Numbered from the stretch's first letter, positions 26,511 through 36,000 are shown. The stretch: DNA of 62,297 nucleotides from Lachnospiraceae bacterium (GCA_017437785.1 JAFRXH010000066.1:1-62297), one strand, 5' to 3'. The notes: generated from the letters alone by a model not told the origin. A program made the numbers and translations.

Positions 26511-27491
26511 TTATATCACATCATCGCATAATCTGTTGATGGTCTTATACAGAGAATCGACGTCTTCGGCGCCCATTACGACCACAATATAGGGCTTGCC
26601 GCTGCCAGACGTAGCATATACTATCATGCACTTTCCGGCTGCCTGTGTCGAACCTGTCTTCCCGCCGATGACGCTCACTGCCTTTGGGGTATCGATACCG
26701 CCTTTTAAATACTGGTTTGTGGTCTTGGCATCTTTGCTGTTTAGGCTTCCGTCGGCCGAGGTATATTCTATCGTCTTTGAAGCTGTCTGTATAATCTCTG
26801 TAAATTCAGGGTATTTAAGCAGCTCATTAAACATCAGATAAAGGTCATAAGCGCAGGTATAATGCTCTTCTGCTGTCAGTCCGTGAGGATTGACAAAGTG
26901 GGTATTCGTAGCTCCCATCTTAAGGGCGCGCTCGTTCATCATATCCGAAAAGGCTTCTTCGCTGCCTGCTATATATATAGCCAGTGCCAGTGCGGCATCA
27001 TTTGCCGAAGGCAGAAGGGTTATATACAGGAGATCGCGTATGCTCAGGCGGTCGCCTTCTTTAAGCCCGAAAAGCTGGGCTCCGTTCTCTTTGATGGTCA
27101 CATCGCCTACGCTTATCTTCTGGTCCAGATCGGGACAGTTTTCAAAGGCGAGCAAAACCGTCATGAGCTTGGTCAGGGATGCCGGGCTTAAATGCTCGTT
27201 TGCATTATAAGAATACAATACCTTTTTGCCGGAAAGGTCATAGACACAGGCGCTGTTTATCGCAGCGGTGGACACAGAGCTCTTTTGTGTGACATCCGAA
27301 GCTGCGGCACACAATTCCCGGGCAAATAAAGGTATAGTCGTCTGCTGCTTCAGATCCTCGAGAGAATAATCCGGATTGTTATCAAGACTTCCGTATGAAA
27401 GCGGTACATTTTCGCTGCCGCATCCGCTTAATAAAAGCGTACCGAGCAAAAAAGCCGCAGAGATCTTTTTACTGTTTATTGACCATTTCAC
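26511..27491 (-). CDS. D-alanyl-D-alanine carboxypeptidase, probable lipoprotein
   Basis: This penicillin-binding enzyme of the DacA/PBP5 family (S11) trims the terminal D-Ala from peptidoglycan stem peptides. The motifs are SxxK in SPASLTKLM, SxN in LPSANDAA and KTG in GGKTGSTQ. The GTG start at 27491 gives a good lipoprotein signal, KKISAAFLLGTLLLSGC, with the lipobox LLSGC, so the protein should be anchored outside the membrane. The C-terminal domain that follows the catalytic domain in PBP5 is missing. It overlaps mgsA by 23 bases and ends the mre operon. Confidence 0.88.
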   Translation of the reverse strand: MKWSINSKKISAAFLLGTLLLSGCGSENVPLSYGSLDNNPDYSLEDLKQQTTIPLFARELCAAASDVTQKSSVSTAAINSACVYDLSGKKVLYSYNANEHLSPASLTKLMTVLLAFENCPDLDQKISVGDVTIKENGAQLFGLKEGDRLSIRDLLYITLLPSANDAALALAIYIAGSEEAFSDMMNERALKMGATNTHFVNPHGLTAEEHYTCAYDLYLMFNELLKYPEFTEIIQTASKTIEYTSADGSLNSKDAKTTNQYLKGGIDTPKAVSVIGGKTGSTQAAGKCMIVYATSGSGKPYIVVVMGAEDVDSLYKTINRLCDDVI

Positions 27492-27870
27492 GCCACTCAA
27501 GTTCCCCGCGTTCCAATGATTTGATAAGAAGCTCCGCACTGGCTAAATTGGTCGCCAGAGGGATGTTGTGCATGTCGCAAAGACGCAGAACGTTGCTGGC
27601 ATCCACTTCATGTGTCATGGGGTTTAAGGGATCGCGTAAAAAGATCACCATATCGATCTGATTATGCTCGATCTGTATGCCGATCTGCTGCTCGCCGCCC
27701 AGATTACCGGCCAGCAGTTTGTGGACATTCAGATTGGTGACCTCTTCTATCAGTCTTCCGGTTGTTCCGGTGGCATAAACTTCGTGTTTGCTCAATATAC
27801 CGCGGTAAGCAATGCAGAAATTCTGCATCAGCTTCTTTCTGGCATCATGTGCTATAAGTGCGATCTTCAT
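27469..27870 (-). CDS. mgsA: Methylglyoxal synthase with altered catalytic residue
   Basis: MgsA turns dihydroxyacetone phosphate into methylglyoxal and phosphate. The fold signatures ALIAHDARKK, YATGTTG, FLRDPLNP and IPLATNLASAE are intact, and 133 aa is normal. However the segment corresponding to GGDQQ of the E. coli enzyme, whose Asp71 is the catalytic base, reads GGEQQ here (Glu60, codon GAG). The second Asp (Asp80) and the active-site His (His85) are kept. Activity may therefore be reduced or altered. The gene is coupled to rodA by a 4-base overlap. Confidence 0.9.
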   Translation of the reverse strand: MKIALIAHDARKKLMQNFCIAYRGILSKHEVYATGTTGRLIEEVTNLNVHKLLAGNLGGEQQIGIQIEHNQIDMVIFLRDPLNPMTHEVDASNVLRLCDMHNIPLATNLASAELLIKSLERGELEWREMVNKQ

Positions 27871-29027
27871 ATGGTCATATCCTCCTGTATCAATTCCGCA
27901 AATGACAAAGTGCCCATAGGTTTGGGCTGGGGCCTTCTTAATCCTACGCTAAGGACAAATCCCATCCCTGCATACAGACTGACCAGACTGGTTAGTCCGT
28001 AACTTACAAAAGGAAGCGGCAGGCCGGTATTGGGCAGTATCCCGGTGGTAACTCCAATGTTGATAAAGCTCTGGAAACAGATCAGGCTGCCCATGCCGTA
28101 GCATATGATCCGCCCGGCCATATCCCGGGCTTTAGTACCCACATAATAACACTCTGCGCTGATAAGCATCAGCAGTATGATGGTCGCAGACGTTCCCACA
28201 AAGCCCATTTCCTCGCCTATTATGGCGAAGATAAAGTCGGTCTGTGGCTCGGAGATATAATTGCCGCTTTTTACGGAACCGACATCTTTGTTGTTTAAGC
28301 CTTTCCCCCACAGCTGTCCGGATCCTATCGCCGTCATGGAGTTCTGCTGCTGCAGAGCAGTACTTAAGGCGTATTTTTCGGGATTCAGCCATGCAAGTAT
28401 ACGTTCCTGCTGATAATCTTCCACTATATTCTGGTCGGGCTGCAGTATCAGAAACAGCGCTATCACTGTAGCGGGGATGATGACTGCCAGCGTACCGATG
28501 ATGAGCTTGTGACTAAGCCCTCCGACGTAAAGGATCATAGCAAAAAGTATGATCACAACGATCGATGTGGACAGGTCCGGCTGCTTGTAAATGAGTATAA
28601 ATACAGGCAGCATAAGCAGTATCATGGTGATCACGTTGCGGAAAGTATTCATTTTTTCTTTGCGTTTCATTATAAACTGTGCATAAAAAAGTATCAACAG
28701 GATTTTTGCGCTCTCCGACGGCTGAAAACGTATCCCGGCTATCTCTATCCAGCGCTGTGCGTTGTTTGCGCTGTCGCCGAAAAAATGCACCATCAGCAAA
28801 AGTCCTATGTTTGCAAAATATATCAGCCAGTAAAACTTCAGTATAAAGCCGTAGTCCGTAAAGGCTATGACCATCATAAGGAACAGGCCGAGGACAAGCC
28901 CCATGATCTGGCGCGACTGCAGGCTTTCCTTTGCGCTGCCTATGACCATGATGCCCAGTATGGAGGTGCTTACGATAAGTATCACCAGTTTAAAATCAAA
29001 ATCTTTTATACGCAGTTTCTGTTTCAT
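27867..29027 (-). CDS. rodA: RodA-type SEDS peptidoglycan polymerase
   Basis: SEDS glycosyltransferases extend glycan strands, here during side-wall growth with the class B PBP encoded just upstream. About ten membrane helices are visible. Conserved points are RWIEIAGIRFQPSESAK near residue 92, IYKQPDLSTS near 147, and the C-terminal GILPNTGLPLPFVSYG near 330. The motif SEPQTDFIFAIIGEEMGF near 262 is typical of RodA/FtsW. The mre operon context favours RodA over FtsW. The length of 386 aa fits. Confidence 0.95.
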   Translation of the reverse strand: MKQKLRIKDFDFKLVILIVSTSILGIMVIGSAKESLQSRQIMGLVLGLFLMMVIAFTDYGFILKFYWLIYFANIGLLLMVHFFGDSANNAQRWIEIAGIRFQPSESAKILLILFYAQFIMKRKEKMNTFRNVITMILLMLPVFILIYKQPDLSTSIVVIILFAMILYVGGLSHKLIIGTLAVIIPATVIALFLILQPDQNIVEDYQQERILAWLNPEKYALSTALQQQNSMTAIGSGQLWGKGLNNKDVGSVKSGNYISEPQTDFIFAIIGEEMGFVGTSATIILLMLISAECYYVGTKARDMAGRIICYGMGSLICFQSFINIGVTTGILPNTGLPLPFVSYGLTSLVSLYAGMGFVLSVGLRRPQPKPMGTLSFAELIQEDMTI

Positions 29028-29030
29028 ATA

Positions 29031-31892
29031 TCAGTCACCTCCCGTGGTGGAGGCAGCATCGGAAGCTGTTCCGGTGATCAGTTCTTCGGCGTCGTTAATG
29101 CCAAAATAATACTTGAGACATTCGCAGGCTGTCATTGCGGCGTTATCGGATGAATAGCCGTTGGCGATCCTTATGGCTATGGCTACCTTCGGATCGTTAT
29201 AAGGTGCATAACCTATAAACAGCGCGTGGTTGGGCTTGTTGTTTGCTTCCTGGGCAGTACCGGTCTTTCCGGCCGCATCAAGCCCTTCAACTTTAAAATA
29301 ATGCTTACCTTCAACCACTTTGCGCAGTCCCGTGTGTATGGCATCCCACAGAGACGCATCAAGGCTTATGGTATTATGGATTTTGGGCATAAAATAATAT
29401 ATGCACTCATCATTTGCACTTCTTATCTCGTGTATAAGGCTTAAGTCATATACGGTACCGCTGTTTGCCACTGCGGAAATATAGCGGGAAAGAGCAACTG
29501 TTGTGTAGTTATGGGTACCCTGGCCTATGGCGGAGTCTACGGGCAGCCTGTCGGATATCTGGGATTCGGATTCAGTCACTTCTATACCGGTCTTTTCGCC
29601 CAGGCCAAACATCTGCGCATATTTCTGTATCTTTTCGATACCTACATGATCGTTATATCCGCTTCCGTCATTGGCAAGACGGTATCCTACTTCGTAATAA
29701 TAACAGTTACAGGAATGCTGTATCGCTTCCGAAAGGGTCAGGTTTCCGTGGGCTCCCGGAGAAACCCAGCACTTATGCGGTTTATCGAGCTTGGTAAAGA
29801 TACCGTCACATTTGATGATGGAACTGGGCGTTATCACGCCTTCCATTACTCCGGCTACGCTGGTGACGGGCTTAAAACATGATCCGGGTGCAGTGCGCTG
29901 CTGTGTGGCATTGTTCCATAAAGGCTTGGACTTATCCTGCGTGAGCTTTGCCAGATATGCCGAATCAGCATTATTAGCCAGTCGGTTATTGTCATATCCG
30001 GGATAAGATACCAAAGCTAAAACCTCTCCGGTATTGGGATCGTTTATCACCGCAGATCCGGAGCAGGGCTCAAGCCCCAGCTGCGACGGCGTGATCTTAA
30101 GGTTCTCTATCTCATCGTATATGAATGAATAGGCGCTTATCGCTCCGACTTTTAAGGCGTCTATCGTGGAAGTATCAGCCTGGATCACATCCTGCTCCCA
30201 TAATATCATACAGCTCTGCCTGCCGTTTATCATATCCTGCAGCAGCATATATTTATACAGCCTCTTGGAAAAATCGGTATTATATTTTAAGCGCTCTATC
30301 GTGTAATCGACTATGGCGGCGTAGATCTCTTCGGCATCTGCATATTCGGAGCTTAAACTGAGTTTTAAAGTATCGACCCATTGTTTTGAGATGCAATACA
30401 TCAGATAATCCCGGATGCTTATCGTCTCTTTTACTTTCCAGGCTAAGTAGGTCTCGTCGTTTTCGTCTATCTCCGAAGCCTTGATAACGCCGTAATTATC
30501 AGAGGAAAGCATCGATATGATAAAGCTTTCGTATTCCTTTAGCTCGCTGCTCAAATTCTGGTATGCGGTATTTGAACTGCTCATCTCTTCGCGCAGGCGT
30601 TCGAGCACTGCAGCCTGCTTTTCCAGAAAAGCGGCGTAGACTGCCTTTTCGTTTTCGCCGGCATAAGGCATCGACATATGCTTAAGATCTATGACATTAT
30701 TGCCGTATAAGGCCGCATAGACATCGTATACGGGGATCTTGCGGTCACGTCCTTTCTGTTCTAAGGTCTTGGCGTCTACTAAGTGGCTTACGAGTATACC
30801 GGCTATCTTCTGCTCGAGAAGGTGGTATACGGCCATCTGCAGATCTGCGTCGATGGTAAGGTAGATATCGTTACCGGCTACCGGCAGTTTTTCATCCACG
30901 CTCTCCATAACGCGGCCCAGCTTATCAACGAACACGGTCTCACTGCCCTTTACACCCTGAAGATAGGATTCGCAGGAATACTCTATACCTGTTTTCCCGA
31001 CATAGTCGCTGGTATCATAATTATCGCTCTGGGCAGAATAAGTCTCATATTCGCTTGGAGATATACGGCCGGTGTAGCCTATTATCTGAGAGAAATAAAC
31101 CGAATGATCGTAGCGGCGCACAGCTTCCTCAACAATGCTCACTCCCTGAAGGGTATCGCTGTTTTCCATTATGTAGGCCACGGTCTTTTCGTTAACATCA
31201 GTGGCTACTGTCGTGGCTATGTATTTCTGGAATGAATTGAGGCTTAACTGGTACCTGACGATGGCGATCTTTAATATCTCTTCCTTTGTGAAGCCCATCA
31301 TCGGGAAAAAGCCGGTATTCTTTTCTCCGTTGCTCGCATAACTGCCTATACCGAACTTTTTGTCGCTTGAAAGAAATTCCATTATCTCATCGGGATTAGC
31401 GATGCGTTCCGAATATAAGAGGTCGTTGGGGCTCTTGCGGCCGTAGATATCGGCTAAAAAACGGTCTTTCTGGGCGCCTTCCACGGCGAAACAATAATTA
31501 TTGTCTTCGTCCACGTATATGCCGAAGTCGCATATAAGCTCATCTCCGTTCTTTTCTATGAGACGTATCATGTTTATTATGATATTGTTGAGCTTTTCGT
31601 TCTTTCCGTTTCCTGATTCTATGGTATCGGTAATGGTAACGGAATAAGCCAATTCGTTATAGGCCAGCAATACCCCGTTGCGGTCATATATGTTTCCGCG
31701 TACACCGGGAACGCGCAGTTCCTTTTTGCTTATCAGCGTAAATTCTTCCTGGTAATCGCTTCCTCTGACTATCTGCAGATCGAAGATACGCCATATCAGT
31801 ACGCACAGGACAACGGCGAGCATTAAATAAGGCACAAGATATCTTGCGTCAAAAAACTCTTTGATCTTTTCTTTTATAAGCTGCAAGAGCAT
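29031..31892 (-). CDS. Class B penicillin-binding protein (PBP2/MrdA-like) with large insertion
   Basis: This is the elongasome transpeptidase that cross-links peptidoglycan with RodA. One membrane helix lies at about 18-38, the pedestal domain begins RVPGVRGNIYDRNG near 57, and the transpeptidase motifs are SCFK near 667, SCN near 726 and KTG near 874. At 953 aa it is much longer than typical PBP2 (600-720). The excess is an insertion of about 235 residues between LTIDADLQ (about 345) and VINDPNTGEVLALVS (about 617), elements normally only some tens of residues apart. The insert is helical, charged and unlike known domains to me. Confidence 0.92.
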   Translation of the reverse strand: MLLQLIKEKIKEFFDARYLVPYLMLAVVLCVLIWRIFDLQIVRGSDYQEEFTLISKKELRVPGVRGNIYDRNGVLLAYNELAYSVTITDTIESGNGKNEKLNNIIINMIRLIEKNGDELICDFGIYVDEDNNYCFAVEGAQKDRFLADIYGRKSPNDLLYSERIANPDEIMEFLSSDKKFGIGSYASNGEKNTGFFPMMGFTKEEILKIAIVRYQLSLNSFQKYIATTVATDVNEKTVAYIMENSDTLQGVSIVEEAVRRYDHSVYFSQIIGYTGRISPSEYETYSAQSDNYDTSDYVGKTGIEYSCESYLQGVKGSETVFVDKLGRVMESVDEKLPVAGNDIYLTIDADLQMAVYHLLEQKIAGILVSHLVDAKTLEQKGRDRKIPVYDVYAALYGNNVIDLKHMSMPYAGENEKAVYAAFLEKQAAVLERLREEMSSSNTAYQNLSSELKEYESFIISMLSSDNYGVIKASEIDENDETYLAWKVKETISIRDYLMYCISKQWVDTLKLSLSSEYADAEEIYAAIVDYTIERLKYNTDFSKRLYKYMLLQDMINGRQSCMILWEQDVIQADTSTIDALKVGAISAYSFIYDEIENLKITPSQLGLEPCSGSAVINDPNTGEVLALVSYPGYDNNRLANNADSAYLAKLTQDKSKPLWNNATQQRTAPGSCFKPVTSVAGVMEGVITPSSIIKCDGIFTKLDKPHKCWVSPGAHGNLTLSEAIQHSCNCYYYEVGYRLANDGSGYNDHVGIEKIQKYAQMFGLGEKTGIEVTESESQISDRLPVDSAIGQGTHNYTTVALSRYISAVANSGTVYDLSLIHEIRSANDECIYYFMPKIHNTISLDASLWDAIHTGLRKVVEGKHYFKVEGLDAAGKTGTAQEANNKPNHALFIGYAPYNDPKVAIAIRIANGYSSDNAAMTACECLKYYFGINDAEELITGTASDAASTTGGD

Positions 31893-32468
31893 TTATTCGC
31901 TGCCTTCCTTATGTTCTGCTTCCGCCAGATCGCCTACGTTCCAGTCTTCTTTCTTCTTCTTTTCGGCCGGATCAACGTTTACAAAGCGTTCTTCTATCCA
32001 CAGCAAAAGCGGGTATACCGCTACGGACGTGATCATAGTCATTGCCAGCTCCGGCAGGGCTTTGCCCGCGAGATAATACTTAAAGCCGAAATCACCGTTT
32101 AATACGAAAAAGAGTATGAACTGGATCATGAGCACCGCTATATCCCCTCCGAGGATCATGAAAAGGGGGATGCGGAATTCCATCGGTTCGTACCAGGAAT
32201 GACACAAGCCGGCAAGATAGCCCAGATAAACGAACATAAGCGCATACAACCCCAGAACGTTCATCCCGAAAATGTCCAGCAACAGTCCCGAAAAGAATCC
32301 TGTCCACATTGCGGCACGTTCACCGCGCAGATAACCGTAGCTGACAGTCAGTATCAGCAGCAGATTGGGAACGGCACCGCTGTATGACAGGTTCTTAAGA
32401 ACGCTGCTCTGTATCAGAAAAAAAAGAAAAACCGCCAATATGCCGGTCGGGATCCTCTTTATGGTCAT
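31893..32468 (-). CDS. mreD: Rod-shape determining protein MreD
   Basis: The 191-aa polytopic protein has five or six helices and the family pattern: an N-terminal QSSVLKNLSYSGAVPNLLLI, then GFFSGLLLDIFG near 60. The C-terminal 30 residues are charged and cytoplasmic. It starts 1 base after the mreC stop. MreD is a membrane partner of MreC, PBP2 and RodA. Confidence 0.92.
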   Translation of the reverse strand: MTIKRIPTGILAVFLFFLIQSSVLKNLSYSGAVPNLLLILTVSYGYLRGERAAMWTGFFSGLLLDIFGMNVLGLYALMFVYLGYLAGLCHSWYEPMEFRIPLFMILGGDIAVLMIQFILFFVLNGDFGFKYYLAGKALPELAMTMITSVAVYPLLLWIEERFVNVDPAEKKKKEDWNVGDLAEAEHKEGSE

Positions 32469-32469
32469 T

Positions 32470-33339
32470 TCAATCCTCTAATTCGGCCTTCTTCTGCTTG
32501 ATTATCAGTACATAGCTCAAATGCTCAAAATCCACTACGGGCGTTAACTGCCCTGAATAGGTGAGCTGGTTCGAATCGGTATCAACAGTAGAAATATAGC
32601 CTATCAATATTCCCGGGAGGTATTTATCACTGATATTTGATGTGACTATCTTATCTCCGGGATGCACGTTCTGTTCTTTACCCGAAAGCTGTGAATAACG
32701 TATCCTGCCCTGCTGCATCAGTTCCATATCACCGCTTACTATAAGATTGTCCTGGTTGTGCAGTATAGCCGCGCTGACATTGGTCCCGTTTGATATTATG
32801 GTATTGACGCGCGCCCAGTTTTTTCCGACTTCGGACACGATCCCCACAAGTCCCGTTCCGGCGATCACGTTCATATCTTTTTCGATACCGTCCTCACGCC
32901 CCTTATCGATGATAAAGGAATTAAAACGGTTGCCGGCACTGGCGGCTATTATGGTTGCGCCGGTCTTTTCGTATTCGCTGTAACTGTTATCCAGCTCATA
33001 GAGTTCGCGTAATTCGGCCAGTTCGTATCCGTCCTGCAAAAGCTGCGCATTCTTACGCCCCAGTTCGTCTATCTCATCCTGCAGCCGCCTGTTCTCGGCT
33101 TTGAGCTCTTCGATGTTGTGACGCTCGGTCACAAAAGCGACAATGGCGCTTCCTGCGCGCGTGATACCCTTCTGGAACGGTACGATGACTGCCCCTGCAG
33201 CATCCTCTGCTACGGTAACGGGTATGTCACGGGTAAAGGTAAAGACCATAAGCCCCATGCAGATAACGGTGAATATAAGGAGCAGGTACTTTGCAGGTAA
33301 CTTTTTCCGCTCCTCTTTCTGCTTTACTACAGGGCACAT
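32470..33339 (-). CDS. mreC: Rod-shape determining protein MreC
   Basis: A membrane helix (about 17-35), a coiled coil (about 70-115, rich in LKAENRRLQDEIDELGRK-type heptads) and a double beta-barrel domain (about 125-280) with GLVGIVSEVGKNWARVNTIIS give the MreC plan. The 289-aa length is normal. MreC links cytosolic MreB to the extracellular PBP. The gene lies 3 bases after the mreB-like gene. Confidence 0.93.
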   Translation of the reverse strand: MCPVVKQKEERKKLPAKYLLLIFTVICMGLMVFTFTRDIPVTVAEDAAGAVIVPFQKGITRAGSAIVAFVTERHNIEELKAENRRLQDEIDELGRKNAQLLQDGYELAELRELYELDNSYSEYEKTGATIIAASAGNRFNSFIIDKGREDGIEKDMNVIAGTGLVGIVSEVGKNWARVNTIISNGTNVSAAILHNQDNLIVSGDMELMQQGRIRYSQLSGKEQNVHPGDKIVTSNISDKYLPGILIGYISTVDTDSNQLTYSGQLTPVVDFEHLSYVLIIKQKKAELED

Positions 33340-33342
33340 GGA

Positions 33343-34338
33343 CTATTTACCGTTTTCTATAGCCAATGAAGCGAATCTGGTATCGTGTATCATCGTATAC
33401 AGACCTTTGACCACGGTAGCGATGGGCTCTAATGCGACATTGACGCGAAGCCCTGTGCTGACCCTGATCAGCTCTGCCAGATGCCCTACCTGGCTTGCTC
33501 CGCCGGTAAGGTAAATACCGTGGCGGTAGATATCAGCGCCCAGTTCCGGCGGTGTACGCTCCAATATCTGGCGTATGTTATCCACGATCATGCTGAAATG
33601 CTCCTTGAGCGAATCAAAAAGCAGCTCGGTGGAAATAGCCTTTTGTACAGGAAGGCCGTTTACTATATCCATACCGTACACTACGGCGTTTTTGTTCTGG
33701 GATTCCACTTCACGCATGATGATCTTAAGCTTTTCCGAAGTCTTTGAGCCGATTACCAGGCTGTACTCGCGGCGTACCGCGGCCTTGATATCCTCGTCAA
33801 ATTTAGAACCGCCCACTTTTATAAGACGGCTTAGTACTATACCGCCCAGCGATAACAGCGATATCTCCGTAGTATCAAAACCTACATCCACGATCAGGAC
33901 GCCACGGGAGGTCTTTACATCGATCTCCATTCCCAATCCGTCTGCCAGAGCCTTTTCGACTACAAATATACGCCTGGGCTTTACGTTACTGTCCCTGACA
34001 AGGTCGAGAAAAGCCCTGCGCTCCACCTCGGTCACATCGGTGGGGACCGCAATATAATAATCCGCAGGACGTATGCCGCCCTTACACATATCGCCGATAA
34101 AATAATGGACCAGAGTGTTCATATTATTGATATCGGCGATGACCCCGTTTACAACCGGATATGATACGGTTATATCCTCGGGGGCTTTTTCATACATATC
34201 AAAAGCCGAATCGCCATAGGCGAAGAGATTGTCTCTGCCCTTTATGGCGATCATATTCTTTTCCATGAAATATGTATCATCGGATGCATTATAGATCTTG
34301 ATATTGCTGGAGCCCAAATCTATTCCGTATGCATTCAT
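33343..34338 (-). CDS. MreB-family actin-like protein, divergent
   Basis: MreB filaments guide side-wall synthesis. The actin-fold motifs are present but altered: phosphate-1 reads YGIDLGSSNIKIY, phosphate-2 reads VDVGFDTTEISLLSLGG instead of the usual DIGGGTTE, and the adenosine motif is GIYLTGGASQVGHL. The 331-aa length is normal. The start at 34338 has GGAGG 12 bases upstream; a frame extension to 34371 has none. Its place before mreC identifies the role, though another, more typical MreB may exist elsewhere in the genome. Confidence 0.88.
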   Translation of the reverse strand: MNAYGIDLGSSNIKIYNASDDTYFMEKNMIAIKGRDNLFAYGDSAFDMYEKAPEDITVSYPVVNGVIADINNMNTLVHYFIGDMCKGGIRPADYYIAVPTDVTEVERRAFLDLVRDSNVKPRRIFVVEKALADGLGMEIDVKTSRGVLIVDVGFDTTEISLLSLGGIVLSRLIKVGGSKFDEDIKAAVRREYSLVIGSKTSEKLKIIMREVESQNKNAVVYGMDIVNGLPVQKAISTELLFDSLKEHFSMIVDNIRQILERTPPELGADIYRHGIYLTGGASQVGHLAELIRVSTGLRVNVALEPIATVVKGLYTMIHDTRFASLAIENGK

Positions 34339-34387
34339 TACACAATCTTTCCTCCGTGCTTGATCTGTCAAAACTTTATTTTAGCAC

Positions 34388-34447
34388 AAAAAAACCACGC
34401 TGTACACAGCATTTCTTACAAAGAATGTACTACGCAAGTGCTTGTGG
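34388..34447 (-). terminator. Terminator candidate after the YnbB-like gene
   Basis: A TTCTT-ACA-AAGAA core (34413-34425) is flanked by GTAC/GTAC and by CCAC/GTGG pairs at the base. On the minus strand it runs into seven T residues. The pairing is interrupted. Confidence 0.4.
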
Positions 34448-34460
34448 CCGCATACGGATC

Positions 34461-35747
34461 TTACAACAAGCCCTTGTTTTTGAGCTGCTGTGCACTCTTT
34501 AAAATGCCGTATGCTCCATGAGGGAAACTGAGCCCGCCCTGGAAATAGACAGTGTAGGGATCCTTAAGCGGGCCGTCGGCCGAAAGCTCTATTGAAGAGC
34601 CGGAAACAAAAGCTCCTGCAGCCATGATGACATTGGCATCATACCCGGGCATGGGCCAGGGCTCCGGGGTTACATGCGAATCTACCGGTGCAGCTGCCTG
34701 GATACCCTCGCAGAATGCACATAGCTTTGCTTCGCTTCCAAGTGTGATAGCCTGGATTATATCGTAACGGCCGGCATCTGCCGAAGGATACGGCTTATAG
34801 CCCAGCCTTTCATACAGCGAAGCGGCAAAGATCGCCGTTTTTAAGGCAGATGCGGTAACGATCGGAGACATGAACAGCCCCTGGTAAAATGCGGGCAGTA
34901 TCCCCATCGAAGCGCCCACTTCTTTGCCAAGTCCCGGCGAAGTAAGGCGGTATGCCGCATTTTCAACGCATTCCTTTTTGCCCACGATATACCCGCCGCT
35001 GGGACACAAGCCGCCGCCCGGATTCTTTATAAGGGAACCGACAGCCATATCCGCCCCGGCCTCTATGGGTTCGCGGTCCTGGACGAATTCGCCGTAGCAG
35101 TTATCCACCATGATGACAACTTCGGGCTTTATATTCCTGATAAAGCGGATCAGTTCTTCTATACGTTCTACCGAAAGTGTAGGCCTGGTCTGGTATCCTT
35201 TGGAACGCTGTATGGTGACAAGACGTGTCTTTTCGTTGACGGCGGCTTTTATACCGTCAAAGTCAAAGTCGCCGTTTTCCTTAAGATCTACCTGTCTGTA
35301 AGTGATACCATATTCTTTAAGCGAACCGCTGCTATGACCGTTACCGTTATCCCTTATGCCTATCACTTCTTCCAGAGTATCATAAGGTTTGCCGACAGGG
35401 CTTAACAGTTCGTCACCGGGACGCAGATTGCTCATCAGTGCCAGTGCCAGGGCGTGCGTCCCGCAGGTGATCTGCGGCCTTACCAGAGCATCTTCGGCCT
35501 TAAAGATCTGCGCATATACCTCTTCAAGCGTATCACGGCCCAGATCGTTATAGCCGTATCCCGTAGTCCCTAAAAGGCACGCTTCACTGACCTGCTTATC
35601 CTGCATGGCCTTCAAAACCTTGAGCTGGTTATATTCCGCCATTTCATCGATCTTTTCAAAGCGCTCCTTTAAGCTCTTTCTGACTTCATCTCCCAGATGC
35701 ACGATATCCTCATCCAGGCCCATTTTCAAATACTGTTCTCTTATCAT
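34461..35747 (-). CDS. YnbB-like PLP enzyme (methionine gamma-lyase / aluminium-resistance family)
   Basis: This fold-type I PLP protein has 428 aa. LLGTTGYGYNDLGRDTLEEVYA (about 60-80), GTHALALAL near 95, VDNCYGEFVQ near 225 and the PLP Lys in GSLIKNPGGG near 247 match the family found in most Firmicutes near mutL and miaA. Biochemical function is unsettled; lyase activity on sulfur amino acids has been proposed. The start at 35747 has GGGAG 5 bases before it, so the frame extension to 35783 is rejected. Confidence 0.88.
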   Translation of the reverse strand: MIREQYLKMGLDEDIVHLGDEVRKSLKERFEKIDEMAEYNQLKVLKAMQDKQVSEACLLGTTGYGYNDLGRDTLEEVYAQIFKAEDALVRPQITCGTHALALALMSNLRPGDELLSPVGKPYDTLEEVIGIRDNGNGHSSGSLKEYGITYRQVDLKENGDFDFDGIKAAVNEKTRLVTIQRSKGYQTRPTLSVERIEELIRFIRNIKPEVVIMVDNCYGEFVQDREPIEAGADMAVGSLIKNPGGGLCPSGGYIVGKKECVENAAYRLTSPGLGKEVGASMGILPAFYQGLFMSPIVTASALKTAIFAASLYERLGYKPYPSADAGRYDIIQAITLGSEAKLCAFCEGIQAAAPVDSHVTPEPWPMPGYDANVIMAAGAFVSGSSIELSADGPLKDPYTVYFQGGLSFPHGAYGILKSAQQLKNKGLL

Positions 35748-35760
35748 ATCCGCTCCCTTA

Positions 35761-36000
35761 TCATATGCCGTACGGATGCACACGGATATACTCCTTTTCT
35801 ATCCACAGATCCGTAAGCTTTTTTACATTCTTCCATTTAAGCTTCTTTACGTATACTTTCTTCTGCTTTTCTGTTTCTATCTGCTCATACGATAATATCT
35901 TCTCTATCAGTTCATCCTTGCTCATTTCGGCAGCTTCTGCCCTGATCTCTTCCGTATGCCTTACCCATTCTTTCCATACCGCATTATTGGCTGTGATCAT
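35761..36000 (-). CDS. Small charged protein of unknown function
   Basis: The 79-aa protein is rich in Glu and Lys, mostly helical by appearance, with two Trp-containing segments (KLKWKN, TDLWIEKE). There is no signal or membrane segment. AGGAGGAG about 7 bases before the ATG makes expression likely. It lies 13 bases ahead of the YnbB-like gene. In Bacillus hfq lies downstream of miaA, but this is not an Hfq (no Sm motifs). Confidence 0.65.
   Translation of the reverse strand: MITANNAVWKEWVRHTEEIRAEAAEMSKDELIEKILSYEQIETEKQKKVYVKKLKWKNVKKLTDLWIEKEYIRVHPYGI

Noticed and set aside
28509-29153. 214-codon plus-strand frame
   Set aside because: It is antisense to rodA and the PBP gene, with a biased composition caused by the opposite strand.
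35761-36000. Hfq
   Set aside because: The position near miaA suggested Hfq, but the protein has no Sm1/Sm2 motifs and is helical and charged.
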